NCBI RefSeq assembly: GCF_001436295.1 | Contig: NZ_AYYY01000030.1 | Span: 1-64,000 of the forward strand | Length of the DNA: 64,000 bases | Reading direction: 5' to 3' | Source: Paucilactobacillus vaccinostercus DSM 20634 | GTDB taxonomy: Bacteria; Bacillota; Bacilli; Lactobacillales; Lactobacillaceae | Shown: positions 18,787 to 27,344 of the stretch, in pieces | Position numbering within the stretch: position 1 is the stretch's first letter | How the letters are laid out: each line of letters starts with the position of its first letter | Made by a program: the position numbers and the translations under genes | The notes under the pieces: generated by a model | What the model was told of the DNA's origin: nothing | The model's input: the letters and a program-made list of their open reading frames with translations, nothing else | The model's database searches: none

Positions 18787-19698
18787 CTAATAGACATTTG
18801 GCGTTTTCTCACCAGCCGTTAATTTAAATGGTAATATATTTTGCTCGGGTGGAAATGGGCAAGTACAAAAATAACTAAGTGCGCATGGATAATTGGCGGC
18901 ACTATTAAAATCTACATAATCCAATTTATTGGTATCTGAAATATCAATTTTCAACCGACGACCACCACCGTATGTCTCGTTACCATTGGTTTGATCCTTA
19001 AATAAAATCAATCCGACGTTCTCCCTGTTCTGGCGATTATTTAAATACCGTGTTTTACCAGTTACCCGATCAGTCTCAATCAAGCCTGAATCGTCATTAT
19101 GTCCCTGAAAGACAACGAAGCTATACTCATGTCCATCATATTCAAAAACTAAATTACCAATTTGGGTTTCATTATGTGATAATCCTTCAAGCACAGCAGC
19201 CGTCTGAACATTCTTCCATTCACTGAGTGGCACATACTTCGCAGGCAGTACCCACTTTTGAGTTGGTTCAAAAACCGGTACACCAGTAAAATCTTGACGG
19301 AATTTTGACTGCGGATCGCGTTGCCGTACCGCAAATTTTTTATCAGATCCTAACCGTTTGATAAGCTGCGCGCGCACACCCTCAAAGTCAAAGTCCTCAA
19401 CATTCACATCTTCTGCATTCTCAACGACAATTTCCTTTGGCTCTGTAAGTATTACTCCCCGATTAGTCACTTTTTTGTCCGGCTCAGGATAATACGTTAC
19501 CGTATTCTTATTTTGCGACCAAGAGCCCGGAAACCCATTTAGTTGGATTGTCTTACCATCTTCAAGCCAATCGATACTTCTTAGTGAGAGCCAGCCATAC
19601 GGTGCTTTTAAAGCTCTCTCCCTTTTGGTATGCCATTGCGCCCAATGTGTTTGGTATCCTTGCTGATTTAATGTCGTTAATTTTTGATAGTCTGTCAT
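18787..19698 (-). CDS. DUF1684 protein, copy 1
   Basis: 303-residue DUF1684 protein with WLSLRSIDWLEDGKTIQL near 37-54, a QRDPQSK segment, and the C-terminal CTCPFPPEQNILPFKLTAGE. Very similar to copy 2 downstream. The tandem pair suggests either duplication with divergence or two subunits. Starts at ATG 15 bases after the binding-protein stop, with GGAG. Its company (acetyltransferase, periplasmic-type binding protein, GST-like reductase) points to a small-molecule salvage enzyme, but I assign no reaction. Confidence 0.82.
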   Translation of the reverse strand: MTDYQKLTTLNQQGYQTHWAQWHTKRERALKAPYGWLSLRSIDWLEDGKTIQLNGFPGSWSQNKNTVTYYPEPDKKVTNRGVILTEPKEIVVENAEDVNVEDFDFEGVRAQLIKRLGSDKKFAVRQRDPQSKFRQDFTGVPVFEPTQKWVLPAKYVPLSEWKNVQTAAVLEGLSHNETQIGNLVFEYDGHEYSFVVFQGHNDDSGLIETDRVTGKTRYLNNRQNRENVGLILFKDQTNGNETYGGGRRLKIDISDTNKLDYVDFNSAANYPCALSYFCTCPFPPEQNILPFKLTAGEKTPNVY

Positions 19699-19713
19699 TA
19701 TGCCGCATCTCCA

Positions 19714-20508
19714 TTATTTATCATCTTTTGTCACGTCATAGCCAAAGTACTGCTTTGATAATTTGCTAACAGTACCATTCTGCTTTAGTTTTTTGATTTC
19801 TTTGCTGAACTGCTTATTTAACTTTTTACCGTGCGCATTCTTCGCAAATGGCAATGCAATTTTAACAGTCGCTGCAGTTCCACTAACCACTCTCCAGTTA
19901 TATCCTTTCGCTTTAATAATCGCCTTTAAGTTATTCCTAGTATCAACGGTCCCATCAACATGGCCAGCCAACAAAGCTTCATAAAATTGATCGCGGGCAT
20001 CAAACGTTCTGAGCTTAATCTTTGGGTCATATTTCTTTAAATTATCTGTATTATTAGAAGCTGCACCCGTTGAAACTGTTTTCCCATCTAGGTCATGAAT
20101 TGTCTTATACTTTGAACTTTTGTTTACCGCAATTGCTGTTTCCTCAACGTTATATGGTGTACTGAATGTGTATTTCTTTGATCTGGCAGGCGTAATGGCG
20201 ACATCATTAGCGACCGTGTCCACCTTGCCTCCATCAAGATCTGCAAGCAATCCATCGTATTCACCCGTCACCCACTTGGGCTTGTAGCCTAAGTCTTTAG
20301 CGGCTTTATTAATCAACTCAACATCAAACCCAACTAGCTTGTTACCTTTTTTATACGATGTCGGAAAACTCGTTCCGGTAGTCCCAATCGTGATCGTTTT
20401 TTTACTTGAATTGGCACTTGCAGTTGTCCCCCACAATTGTGTGACTCCCAGAAAAACAAATCCAATGATAATAATGCTACCAACAATGCCGCTTAACGTT
20501 TTCTTCAT
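19714..20508 (-). CDS. polar amino acid substrate-binding protein, YxeM-like (orphan)
   Basis: 264-residue family 3 solute-binding protein, with an N-terminal hydrophobic segment (SIIIIGFVFLGVTQLW) and no lipobox cysteine. The mature start TIGTTGTSFPTSYKKG and end KQYFGYDVTKDD are shared with the binding proteins at 26553-27344 and 27911-28693. No permease or ATPase is in this operon, so it probably feeds the YxeN/YxeO-like channel encoded at 25121-26552. Starts at ATG with GAGGAGG upstream, after a YxeL-like acetyltransferase gene. Confidence 0.85.
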   Translation of the reverse strand: MKKTLSGIVGSIIIIGFVFLGVTQLWGTTASANSSKKTITIGTTGTSFPTSYKKGNKLVGFDVELINKAAKDLGYKPKWVTGEYDGLLADLDGGKVDTVANDVAITPARSKKYTFSTPYNVEETAIAVNKSSKYKTIHDLDGKTVSTGAASNNTDNLKKYDPKIKLRTFDARDQFYEALLAGHVDGTVDTRNNLKAIIKAKGYNWRVVSGTAATVKIALPFAKNAHGKKLNKQFSKEIKKLKQNGTVSKLSKQYFGYDVTKDDK

Positions 20509-20533
20509 ACACTTCTTCCTCCTCGTAATTCAG

Positions 20534-21091
20534 CTAATAAATCCTATTTTGGCCAGATAAAACTCGATTTAAGTAGGTGTTGTTCATTGATTGTGTCCGT
20601 TGTTCATCAAAAATTGAAATAAAAAAAATTGCCTTAGGTCCATTCGGTTTCTGTACAATATCAATCGTTTCAAACCCAATTGATTGATAAAATGATGACA
20701 GCCATGGATGATCAAAAGCTGTTCCGATAGTAACGGCCGGAGTCTGAAGTTCCGGTTTAACATAATTATTAATCACCCAATCAATTATCTGCTTTGCAAA
20801 ACCTTGTTTTTGATAATTCGGATTTGTAGCGACCCAGCCCAGATGCGGCAATCCGAATGGACCAGGATTGTCGGACCACGGTAGTCTGACCGAGGTCGTT
20901 GCAACAATCACACCACTCTCATCCTGAAGAATAAATGTCGGCGTACTTAAAATATGTTTTAAAACATCTCTTTCAGTCACCGAAGATGCCGCAAAATGAA
21001 TTCCTAATTTTATATCCGCCTCATAGGCTTGATGAAGCAAAGCAGTTAACTGAGTAACCATTTCAATATTCTCAATTTTTTTGATTTGCAC
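20534..21091 (-). CDS. GNAT N-acetyltransferase, YxeL-like, second copy
   Basis: 185-residue GNAT enzyme. Acetyl-CoA-binding motif A is visible as HLGWVATNPNYQKQGFAK. Co-linear with the acetyltransferase at 27337-27888 (LTALLHQAY, SVRLPWSDNPGPFGLPHLGW, HPWLSSFYQSIGFE). The start is set at GTG 21091, with GGGAGGA eight bases upstream, because alignment with the paralog gives the same N-terminal length; an ATG nine codons upstream has no good ribosome binding site. In B. subtilis YxeL N-acetylates S-(2-succino)cysteine. This copy, with its own binding protein, may act on a related S-substituted cysteine. Confidence 0.82.
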   Translation of the reverse strand: MQIKKIENIEMVTQLTALLHQAYEADIKLGIHFAASSVTERDVLKHILSTPTFILQDESGVIVATTSVRLPWSDNPGPFGLPHLGWVATNPNYQKQGFAKQIIDWVINNYVKPELQTPAVTIGTAFDHPWLSSFYQSIGFETIDIVQKPNGPKAIFFISIFDEQRTQSMNNTYLNRVLSGQNRIY

Positions 21092-21144
21092 GTTAGATTC
21101 CTCCCGACATTGCCGCATTCAAACTCGATCAATTTACAAGCTAC

Positions 21145-22236
21145 CTAGTGTCGACTTTCAAATCTGTCCCGATCATTCGGTGACGTCCAAATAGCTAAAT
21201 CTGGACCAGCAGGAATGATTCGCGGTAGATCTTCAAATGGCGTGTGATCAACTTGGAAAAAACGTTTCTTCATTGAATCAAAATCAGTATTATTACCAAA
21301 TGCCGGAATGCTGTATAAATCTTTTGTATAATTCCAAAGATTCGGATAGTCCACTAGACGCTTTTTATTGACGTAGTATTTCTGATAGAAAACTAGGTCA
21401 AACCGGGCTAACGTCACATACAAACGAATATCGGTATCGGTAATTTGGTTACCAAATAAATAGCGTTGATGACTCAATCGATCTTCTAACCAATCCAAAC
21501 GGTCAAACACTTGATTATAATATTTTTCATAATACGCTTGTGAACGGGCCTGACCAGCTTCATTCACAGCAGTGTTAACATCTGCAAATAAAATTTGATT
21601 TAAAACATCAATATCTTCTTGTAAATCCTTAGGATACAAATCTGGCGCATCTTTTGATTGATATTTCTGCCATGCTAAAGATAATTCATTAATTAGAACA
21701 TTGTAATCATTATTGACAACTTCACCAGTCTGGATATCAACCAGAGCCGGCACGGTCGTTCTTAATTCATAATTCGGATCAGCCTTACGATAGCTTTCAC
21801 TAAGTGACTTAGTCTTCAGTATGGGATCAACATCTCCATCATCAAGAGTAAAGAACCAATCCCCAACAACTCCCGCTGGTCGAAGCGGATCGACAACACC
21901 CTTTGAAATTACCTTATCCAATCCCAGCAAATCGATTGCGATCGCAATTCGGTTGGCCCAAGGACAGTGCCGGGACCAAATCAACCGATAGCGACCGGGC
22001 TCAACGGGTAAGGTGCCGTCCGTAAACTTCTTGGTAAACTGCGGTGCTTGTGTTTTTTCGAATTTTTGACGAACATTAAAATTAGAGGTAGCGACACCGC
22101 TATATTCCTTTTGCGTGACGCCCTGACGCGGATTAGCAACTCGGCTCTTTGAAAAATCAATTGGGCAAGCACACATTTCTTCAACTACATCGACCTTTGC
22201 CAATTCTTCTTGCAAACTTGTTTCCCTTACAGCCAT
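21145..22236 (-). CDS. glutathionyl-hydroquinone reductase-like GST (ECM4/YqjG family)
   Basis: 363-residue protein with the thioredoxin-fold motif CPWANR at Cys91, VPALVD and a helical C-terminal domain (YLFGNQITDTDIRLYVTLARFD). Known family members use a thiol to strip a glutathionyl group from hydroquinones. An N-terminal stretch of about 60 residues with Cys22 and Cys24 (EMCACPIDF) precedes the GST fold and is absent from the copy at 9335-10273. First gene after T-box leader 3, in an operon with an acetyltransferase, binding protein, DUF1684 pair and enolase-family enzyme. Release of a thiol from an S-conjugate would fit a salvage operon; this is inference. Confidence 0.82.
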   Translation of the reverse strand: MAVRETSLQEELAKVDVVEEMCACPIDFSKSRVANPRQGVTQKEYSGVATSNFNVRQKFEKTQAPQFTKKFTDGTLPVEPGRYRLIWSRHCPWANRIAIAIDLLGLDKVISKGVVDPLRPAGVVGDWFFTLDDGDVDPILKTKSLSESYRKADPNYELRTTVPALVDIQTGEVVNNDYNVLINELSLAWQKYQSKDAPDLYPKDLQEDIDVLNQILFADVNTAVNEAGQARSQAYYEKYYNQVFDRLDWLEDRLSHQRYLFGNQITDTDIRLYVTLARFDLVFYQKYYVNKKRLVDYPNLWNYTKDLYSIPAFGNNTDFDSMKKRFFQVDHTPFEDLPRIIPAGPDLAIWTSPNDRDRFESRH

Positions 22237-22265
22237 AACACGACACTCCCTTATTAATTTTAAGA

Positions 22266-22545
22266 GTCAAAAAAGCACCTTCGCCCCTGTTTTTATAAAC
22301 AAAGGACGAAAGTGCTTTTCCGCGTTACCACCTTAATTTGAATAACCTTCACAGATTACTCCTTACCAGGTACTCAACTTCAATACCCTGATCATGTAAC
22401 GGTGATAACCGTCATTACCTCACAAATGTTTAGTAATGAGAACTAAAATTGAAACCATATTCGTCAATTCATTATCACTATCTCACACCACCCGATAGTT
22501 CTCTGAAGATAACTCCCCAACTACTCATTTCAACGTTCAAAATCT
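22266..22545 (-). promoter_or_regulatory. T-box leader 3
   Basis: Core AAGGTGGTAACGCGG near 22333-22319, terminator hairpin AGCACTTTCGTCC...GGGGCGAAGGTGCT with a six-T run (22315-22270), and stem I signatures AGTA, CAGAGA, GGTGGTG and GAATATGG. Drives the GST-like/acetyltransferase/DUF1684/enolase operon. Specifier not assigned. Confidence 0.92.
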
Positions 22546-22560
22546 ATTTAATTGAAAATG

Positions 22561-22589
22561 ATTATAACTTTTAGTTATTTAAAAATCAA
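22561..22589 (-). promoter_or_regulatory. promoter of the T-box 3 operon
   Basis: Minus strand TTGATT (22589-22584), 17-base spacer, TATAAT (22566-22561). The -35 overlaps the last codons of the upstream lyase gene, so the two operons abut but this one has its own promoter. Confidence 0.75.
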
Positions 22590-23947
22590 CCGTTTTTTAA
22601 ACTTTTAGCATGTGCCAAGACTAAATCAATGCGTTCTGAAATATTCCCTAAATCATTTTCAGCATTCGTCCATGATTTCAGCTCGTCACGACTAAAGTGA
22701 TCACTTACCTCGGATCGCTGATAAATCAACTCTAAAAAGTCTACGTGCTGTTCGATAGCGGTCATGGCACTTTCGTAGACCAACTCATGGGCTGTTTGTT
22801 TGCCAATTACCGTGCCCAATTCAAACATGATCTTTTCCGCAAATGGTAGTCCACCCTGGAGCTCAATATTATGCTTCATTTGCGCTTCATTTACATTGAA
22901 GTCATTAATAATATGGGTCGCATTCACCAATTGTGCATCCAAATAATTCGTGATTTGCGGCAGAGCAACCCACTCACTCCGCCAGTGAATTGCATCCCGT
23001 TCACCGTCAAATAACATTGACTGATGAATTAAGGCCACATTGCTAAATACCGGCTGAGTTAAACTAGCCAAGCCTTCCAGAAGTGCCGGGTTCCGCTTCT
23101 GCGGCATCGTTGATGATCCAATTTCTCCTTTTTTGAAAGGCTCGGTAACCTCATTTACCTCAGTTTTCATCAAATTGAATAATTCGTGCCCAATTTTACC
23201 CAGCGTCCCCGAATAAATTCCCAAAACAGAGGCAATTTCAGAAAACCGGTCGCGCGATGACTGCCATGAAATATTAGGAACGTTCAAATCTAGGGCCTTA
23301 AGAACCCGCTTTTCAATTTCAGGACCATACCCGTTAAAAGCGGCATACGTCCCAACTGCACCACTAATACTCCCGACGAACACTTGGTGATTAATGAGTT
23401 CGTTTAGACGTTCTTGGCTTCGCAGAGCTTCATCCAGCCAGACCGCCAACTTAAATCCAAAGGTAATCGGAATCGCCTGAATACCATGGGTTCGACCAAT
23501 CATCGGCGTATTACGATACTTTTCGGTTTGTTTCGTCAGCGCCGCAATCAATGCCTCACTATGTTTATAGAGCACATCAAACGCTTGCTTAGTTTGCAAC
23601 ATAATACCGGTATCCACAATGTCTTGTGTCGTGGCGCCAAAATGGACGTACTCGCCGGATTCTTCACCTGCCAAAGTTTGCAAAGTATGAATTAGCGCGA
23701 TCAAAGAATGCATCTTTTCCGCACTTTCTTTTACAATCGCATCCAAGTCAAAATTCTTAATATCCGCAATCGATGCAATTTTATCGCCAGCTTCCTTGGG
23801 AATCACACCCAGTTCTCCCTCAACCTTTGATAAAGTCCCTTCAACAGCTAATTGCGCCTTAATTTTATTTTCGTCGCTCCAAATTTCACGAATCGCAGGG
23901 GTACTAAAATTACCCTGCATTAATTGTGAATCAAGTACACTTGCCAT
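22586..23947 (-). CDS. aspartase/fumarase superfamily lyase, probable S-(2-succino) lyase (2SL)
   Basis: 453-residue lyase of the adenylosuccinate lyase/CMLE branch. Seen: FGATTQDIVDTG (103-114), GRTHGIQA with His154, and the mobile signature loop GSSTMPQKRNP (277-287). A separate true PurB is encoded at 41800-43092, so this is not needed for purines. Its neighbours are homologues of B. subtilis YxeL, YxeM, YxeN, YxeO and YxeP, while YxeK (the monooxygenase) is missing. Published work identified a lyase of this superfamily replacing YxeK in some yxe clusters; it splits N-acetyl-S-(2-succino)cysteine into fumarate and N-acetylcysteine. The assignment rests on context plus family. Argininosuccinate or muconate lyase activity cannot be excluded from sequence alone. 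Confidence 0.85.
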   Translation of the reverse strand: MASVLDSQLMQGNFSTPAIREIWSDENKIKAQLAVEGTLSKVEGELGVIPKEAGDKIASIADIKNFDLDAIVKESAEKMHSLIALIHTLQTLAGEESGEYVHFGATTQDIVDTGIMLQTKQAFDVLYKHSEALIAALTKQTEKYRNTPMIGRTHGIQAIPITFGFKLAVWLDEALRSQERLNELINHQVFVGSISGAVGTYAAFNGYGPEIEKRVLKALDLNVPNISWQSSRDRFSEIASVLGIYSGTLGKIGHELFNLMKTEVNEVTEPFKKGEIGSSTMPQKRNPALLEGLASLTQPVFSNVALIHQSMLFDGERDAIHWRSEWVALPQITNYLDAQLVNATHIINDFNVNEAQMKHNIELQGGLPFAEKIMFELGTVIGKQTAHELVYESAMTAIEQHVDFLELIYQRSEVSDHFSRDELKSWTNAENDLGNISERIDLVLAHAKSLKNG

Positions 23948-23954
23948 TACACTA

Positions 23955-25106
23955 TTACTCCTTGCCTAATTCTGCCAACAACCGTTTTGCATTGTAGTAA
24001 TACCACTTAACACCTGGAATTAACCCTTCATCGTCTAACCGTAAGTCTGAATGGTGCCAATCCGAATTACCATGACTCCCTACAAAAGCAAACACACTTG
24101 GTATCTTCTGACTAAAGTAGGCAAAATCTTCCCCGGCATTTGATGGTTCTGGTTTAACAACCGTCAAATGCTTACTTGTTTCATCAACCACCCATTTAGT
24201 CAGTTGCGGATCATTATCGACAACATCGGGGCCTTCGATCCATTCAATTTCAACATCAACACCGTACGAAGCTGCCTGACCATTCACAATTTCATAAAAT
24301 CGTTTCTTGGCGGTTTTACGTGCTTCACCATCAAAAGTCCGGACGGTTCCTTCAAACCAAGCTTCTTCGGGTAAAACGTTCCACGTGGAACCACCTTCAA
24401 TATGGGTAATTGAAACAACCGCTGTTTTTTGAGGATTTTCATTGCGGCTCACAATAGTTTGAATAGCATTTACCGTTCCTGACAGTGCGATAATGGGATC
24501 CTTCCCAAATTGTGGCATTGCCGCGTGAGTTCCAATTCCCTTAAAGGTCACCTTAAATTGATCTACGGCGGCCATTAATCCACCGGGGAGTAAGCCAATC
24601 TCACCAACGCCTAAATCAGGCTTATTGTGAAACCCAATAATGGCATCAATCCCGTCAGCGCCACCAGCAGCATCTACTTCTTGGGCACCCACGTGTGTTT
24701 CTTCGGCCGGCTGGAAAACCAATCGAATCGTTCCCTTTAACGAATCCTTTTCCTGTGCCAACACTTCAGCGGCTCCTAGTAGAGACGTGATGTGAAAATC
24801 ATGACCACAAGCATGCATCACTCCATCATTGACGGATGCGTATGGTAATCCAGTCGCTTCTTTAATCGGGAGTGCATCGATATCCGACCGCAATCCAACC
24901 ACTGGCTTGCCCTGACCAATTTCCGCAATCACGCCAGTATTTAACTTTTCAGGCGTAATAATTCGATACCCTAACTTAGTCAGATAGTTCGTAATATACT
25001 TAGTCGTTTCAAATTCTTGATCTGATAGTTCTGGATGCTGATGAATATAATGCCGAACCTCAACCACTTTATCCTTTAACTGTGTAAATGTTGCTTCGTC
25101 TGCCAC
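23955..25106 (-). CDS. yxeP: M20 family amidohydrolase, YxeP-like N-acetylcysteine deacetylase
   Basis: 383-residue metallo-aminoacylase. Metal-binding motifs: CGHDFH (Cys100, His102), the Glu pair in QPAEETHVG at about 135-136, FHNKPDLGVG, and GEDFAYFSQ near the C-terminus. YxeP releases cysteine from N-acetylcysteine in the 2SC pathway. The family also includes hippurate and N-acetyldiaminopimelate hydrolases, but the neighbours favour YxeP. Starts at GTG with GGGAG upstream. Only seven bases separate it from the lyase gene downstream. Confidence 0.87.
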   Translation of the reverse strand: MADEATFTQLKDKVVEVRHYIHQHPELSDQEFETTKYITNYLTKLGYRIITPEKLNTGVIAEIGQGKPVVGLRSDIDALPIKEATGLPYASVNDGVMHACGHDFHITSLLGAAEVLAQEKDSLKGTIRLVFQPAEETHVGAQEVDAAGGADGIDAIIGFHNKPDLGVGEIGLLPGGLMAAVDQFKVTFKGIGTHAAMPQFGKDPIIALSGTVNAIQTIVSRNENPQKTAVVSITHIEGGSTWNVLPEEAWFEGTVRTFDGEARKTAKKRFYEIVNGQAASYGVDVEIEWIEGPDVVDNDPQLTKWVVDETSKHLTVVKPEPSNAGEDFAYFSQKIPSVFAFVGSHGNSDWHHSDLRLDDEGLIPGVKWYYYNAKRLLAELGKE

Positions 25107-25120
25107 GCTTAACGTCTCCC

Positions 25121-25876
25121 TTATTTTTCGATTTCTACTTTTTCTAGTGAATTTACAAATGTACTAATTCGACCGGGTTGATCACCGGATAATAACTCTT
25201 TTGCAGGACCCTGATCCAAAATTTCGCCGTCTTCAATGAAAACGGCCTGGTCCGCAATTTGTCGAGCAAACTCCATTTCATGTGTGACCAGCACCATCGT
25301 AATATGCTCCCGCGCCAATGCCGCAATCGTCTGCAAGACGCTCTCCACCAACTCTGGATCGAGCGCGGACGTTGGTTCATCAAGCAAGATTACCTTCGGC
25401 CTGACGGCAATCGCTCGAGCAATTGATACCCGTTGTTGCTGCCCACCAGAAAGTGTCACTGGGTACTGATGTGCCACTTGGCCCAGACCAACCTGTTCCA
25501 AAACTTCTTGCGCGCGTTGTCTGGCGGCTGCTTTTGGTAATTGACCATTTAAAATTAATGGAGCAGCTACGTTTTCCAGTGCGGTTTTATTTTTAAAAAG
25601 ATTAAATTGTTGGAATACCATCGCAGAATTCTGGCGCACCTGGGCAATAACTTGCTTGCTAATGTGCCCCGCTTCAGCGACCGATCCATTGACCTCGACA
25701 GAACCTTCACTAGGTTCTTGAAGTAAATTTAACGTCCGTAAAAGTGTCGTCTTCCCCGAACCACTGGGGCCCACAAACGCCGTTACTGTGCCTTCTTCAA
25801 CTTCCAAATTAATTTGTTTCAAAACTGGTTTCTGTCCGATGTTCACGGACAGGTTTTTCACTTTGATCAACGACAT
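25121..25876 (-). CDS. yxeO: amino acid ABC transporter ATPase, YxeO-like
   Basis: ABC ATPase of 251 residues: Walker A GPSGSGKTT, signature LSGGQQQR, Walker B VILLDEPTSALD. The frame opens 11 codons earlier, but the ATG at 25876 has AGGAGG seven bases upstream and matches the family N-terminus. Its start lies inside the 3' end of the permease gene (68-base overlap), so the two are coupled. Serves the permease 25809-26552 and probably all three YxeM-like binding proteins of the locus. Confidence 0.92.
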   Translation of the reverse strand: MSLIKVKNLSVNIGQKPVLKQINLEVEEGTVTAFVGPSGSGKTTLLRTLNLLQEPSEGSVEVNGSVAEAGHISKQVIAQVRQNSAMVFQQFNLFKNKTALENVAAPLILNGQLPKAAARQRAQEVLEQVGLGQVAHQYPVTLSGGQQQRVSIARAIAVRPKVILLDEPTSALDPELVESVLQTIAALAREHITMVLVTHEMEFARQIADQAVFIEDGEILDQGPAKELLSGDQPGRISTFVNSLEKVEIEK

Positions 25877-26552
25877 GTGCAACCCTCCTATATGGTTTTT
25901 GTAGCGCATTTTCTAAGATACTTTGAAGCCATGTATAAATAATAATGATAATCCAGTAAATTACCCCGACGGCTAAATACGTTTCAAAATACTTAAACGA
26001 ATCACCGGCAAGCATTTTACCGTCCGCAAATAGTTCGGTTAGTCCCAAAGCAAACGCAAGCGACGTCTCTTTGATCAAACTGACAAATGTATTTCCCGTG
26101 GCAGGCAATGCGTTCACAGTTGCCTGTGGTAATACAACATGGAAAAATAGCTTCGAGCGTTTAATGTTTAATGACTGACCCGCTTCAATCTGACCATCAT
26201 CGACAGAACCAATAGCGGCTCGAAAGATTTCTGCAAGGTATGATGACTGTTTAAATCCAAGTCCGACGATGGCCGCCACTAGTGCGGGGATACCACGAAA
26301 AACTGGAAAAATTTGTGGTAATCCGTAATAGATAATAAACAGTTGCACTAGGGTTGGCATACCACGAAAAAGTGAAATATAGAACCGGGCAAACCAACGC
26401 AATGGGGTTACCTTAGTGAGCTCAAACGATGTCAAAACCATGCCTAACACAATCGCCAATACCATTGAGACGACTGCCATCAATAGCGTAATTGGAACGT
26501 ATGGAATTAATTGTGCAAATAGACTTAAAAAGTATGAAAAATCGAAATTCAT
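25809..26552 (-). CDS. yxeN: amino acid ABC transporter permease, YxeN-like
   Basis: PAAT permease of 247 residues with about five transmembrane segments and the EAA-type loop EAGQSLNIKRSKLF. Its ATG follows directly on the TAA of the binding-protein gene. The last 20-odd residues, a polar tail (DQSEKPVREHRTETSFETN), are encoded within the ATPase gene, longer than usual for the family. Single permease, so presumably a homodimer. Confidence 0.92.
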   Translation of the reverse strand: MNFDFSYFLSLFAQLIPYVPITLLMAVVSMVLAIVLGMVLTSFELTKVTPLRWFARFYISLFRGMPTLVQLFIIYYGLPQIFPVFRGIPALVAAIVGLGFKQSSYLAEIFRAAIGSVDDGQIEAGQSLNIKRSKLFFHVVLPQATVNALPATGNTFVSLIKETSLAFALGLTELFADGKMLAGDSFKYFETYLAVGVIYWIIIIIYTWLQSILENALQKPYRRVAHVVDQSEKPVREHRTETSFETN

Positions 26553-27344
26553 TTATTGCTCCCCCTTTGTCGTATCATAGCCAAAGTATTTAATAGCCAA
26601 TTTCTTGATCTGACCGTCCTTTTTCAATACTTTCAGTTCCTTGTTAAATTTCTTTTGTAATGCTTTACCATGTGCATTTTTCTTAAATGGAAAAGCCACT
26701 TGTGTATCCGAAGCTTGGCCCTTAACTACCCGCCATGGTAATTTTTTCTGATTAATCGTTGCTTTTAGCACTGGAATCGTGTTGACAACGCCTTCGACAT
26801 GCCCACTATTAAGTGCTTGATACATTTCGTCACGAGTATCATAGGTTTTAATATTAATTTTTGAATCATAATCCTTAAGTGCGGTTGTATTTTCAGACGC
26901 GACTACAGCTCCCACCGTTTTGCCTTCCAAACTCTTTAATGTTTTATAGTTTGATGACTTAAGCACCGCTACTGAGGTGGCATAGTGATTATATGGTGTC
27001 GAATACGTAAACTTCTTCTTCCGATCTGCTGTCACAGCAAAGTTCTGTGAGAGCGTGTCAACCTTGCCACTATCAAGCTGACCCATTAACCCACTAAAGT
27101 CACTTGTCACAAACTTAACCTTATATCCAAGCCTTTTAGCGACTAATTTGGTAATCTCAACATCGAATCCAACAAGCTTATCGCCTTTCTTAAACGACGT
27201 TGGAAAACTTTCACCGGTGGTTCCTACCTTCAGTATTTTTTGAGCAGCAAATGCTGGACTTGCCAATGAGATAACACTGGCTAGTGCCGCAATAAATAGG
27301 GTTAGTTTGAAAAATACTTTGGTCCATCCTTGTCTTCTAGTCAT
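26553..27344 (-). CDS. yxeM: polar amino acid substrate-binding protein, YxeM-like
   Basis: 263-residue binding protein with a signal peptide ending near SPAFA/AQK but no lipobox cysteine. Mature start VGTTGESFPTSFKKG and the ending IKYFGYDTTKG are shared with two paralogs in the locus. Its start overlaps the acetyltransferase stop by eight bases and its stop touches the permease start, so it is the transporter's own receptor. The ligand is presumably 2SC or a related S-substituted cysteine, as for YxeM. Confidence 0.88.
   Translation of the reverse strand: MTRRQGWTKVFFKLTLFIAALASVISLASPAFAAQKILKVGTTGESFPTSFKKGDKLVGFDVEITKLVAKRLGYKVKFVTSDFSGLMGQLDSGKVDTLSQNFAVTADRKKKFTYSTPYNHYATSVAVLKSSNYKTLKSLEGKTVGAVVASENTTALKDYDSKINIKTYDTRDEMYQALNSGHVEGVVNTIPVLKATINQKKLPWRVVKGQASDTQVAFPFKKNAHGKALQKKFNKELKVLKKDGQIKKLAIKYFGYDTTKGEQ

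Noticed and set aside
22586-23947. A second purB
   Set aside because: Signature loop GSSTMPQKRNP and the neighbourhood differ from the canonical purB at 41800-43092, and purA is next to that one.
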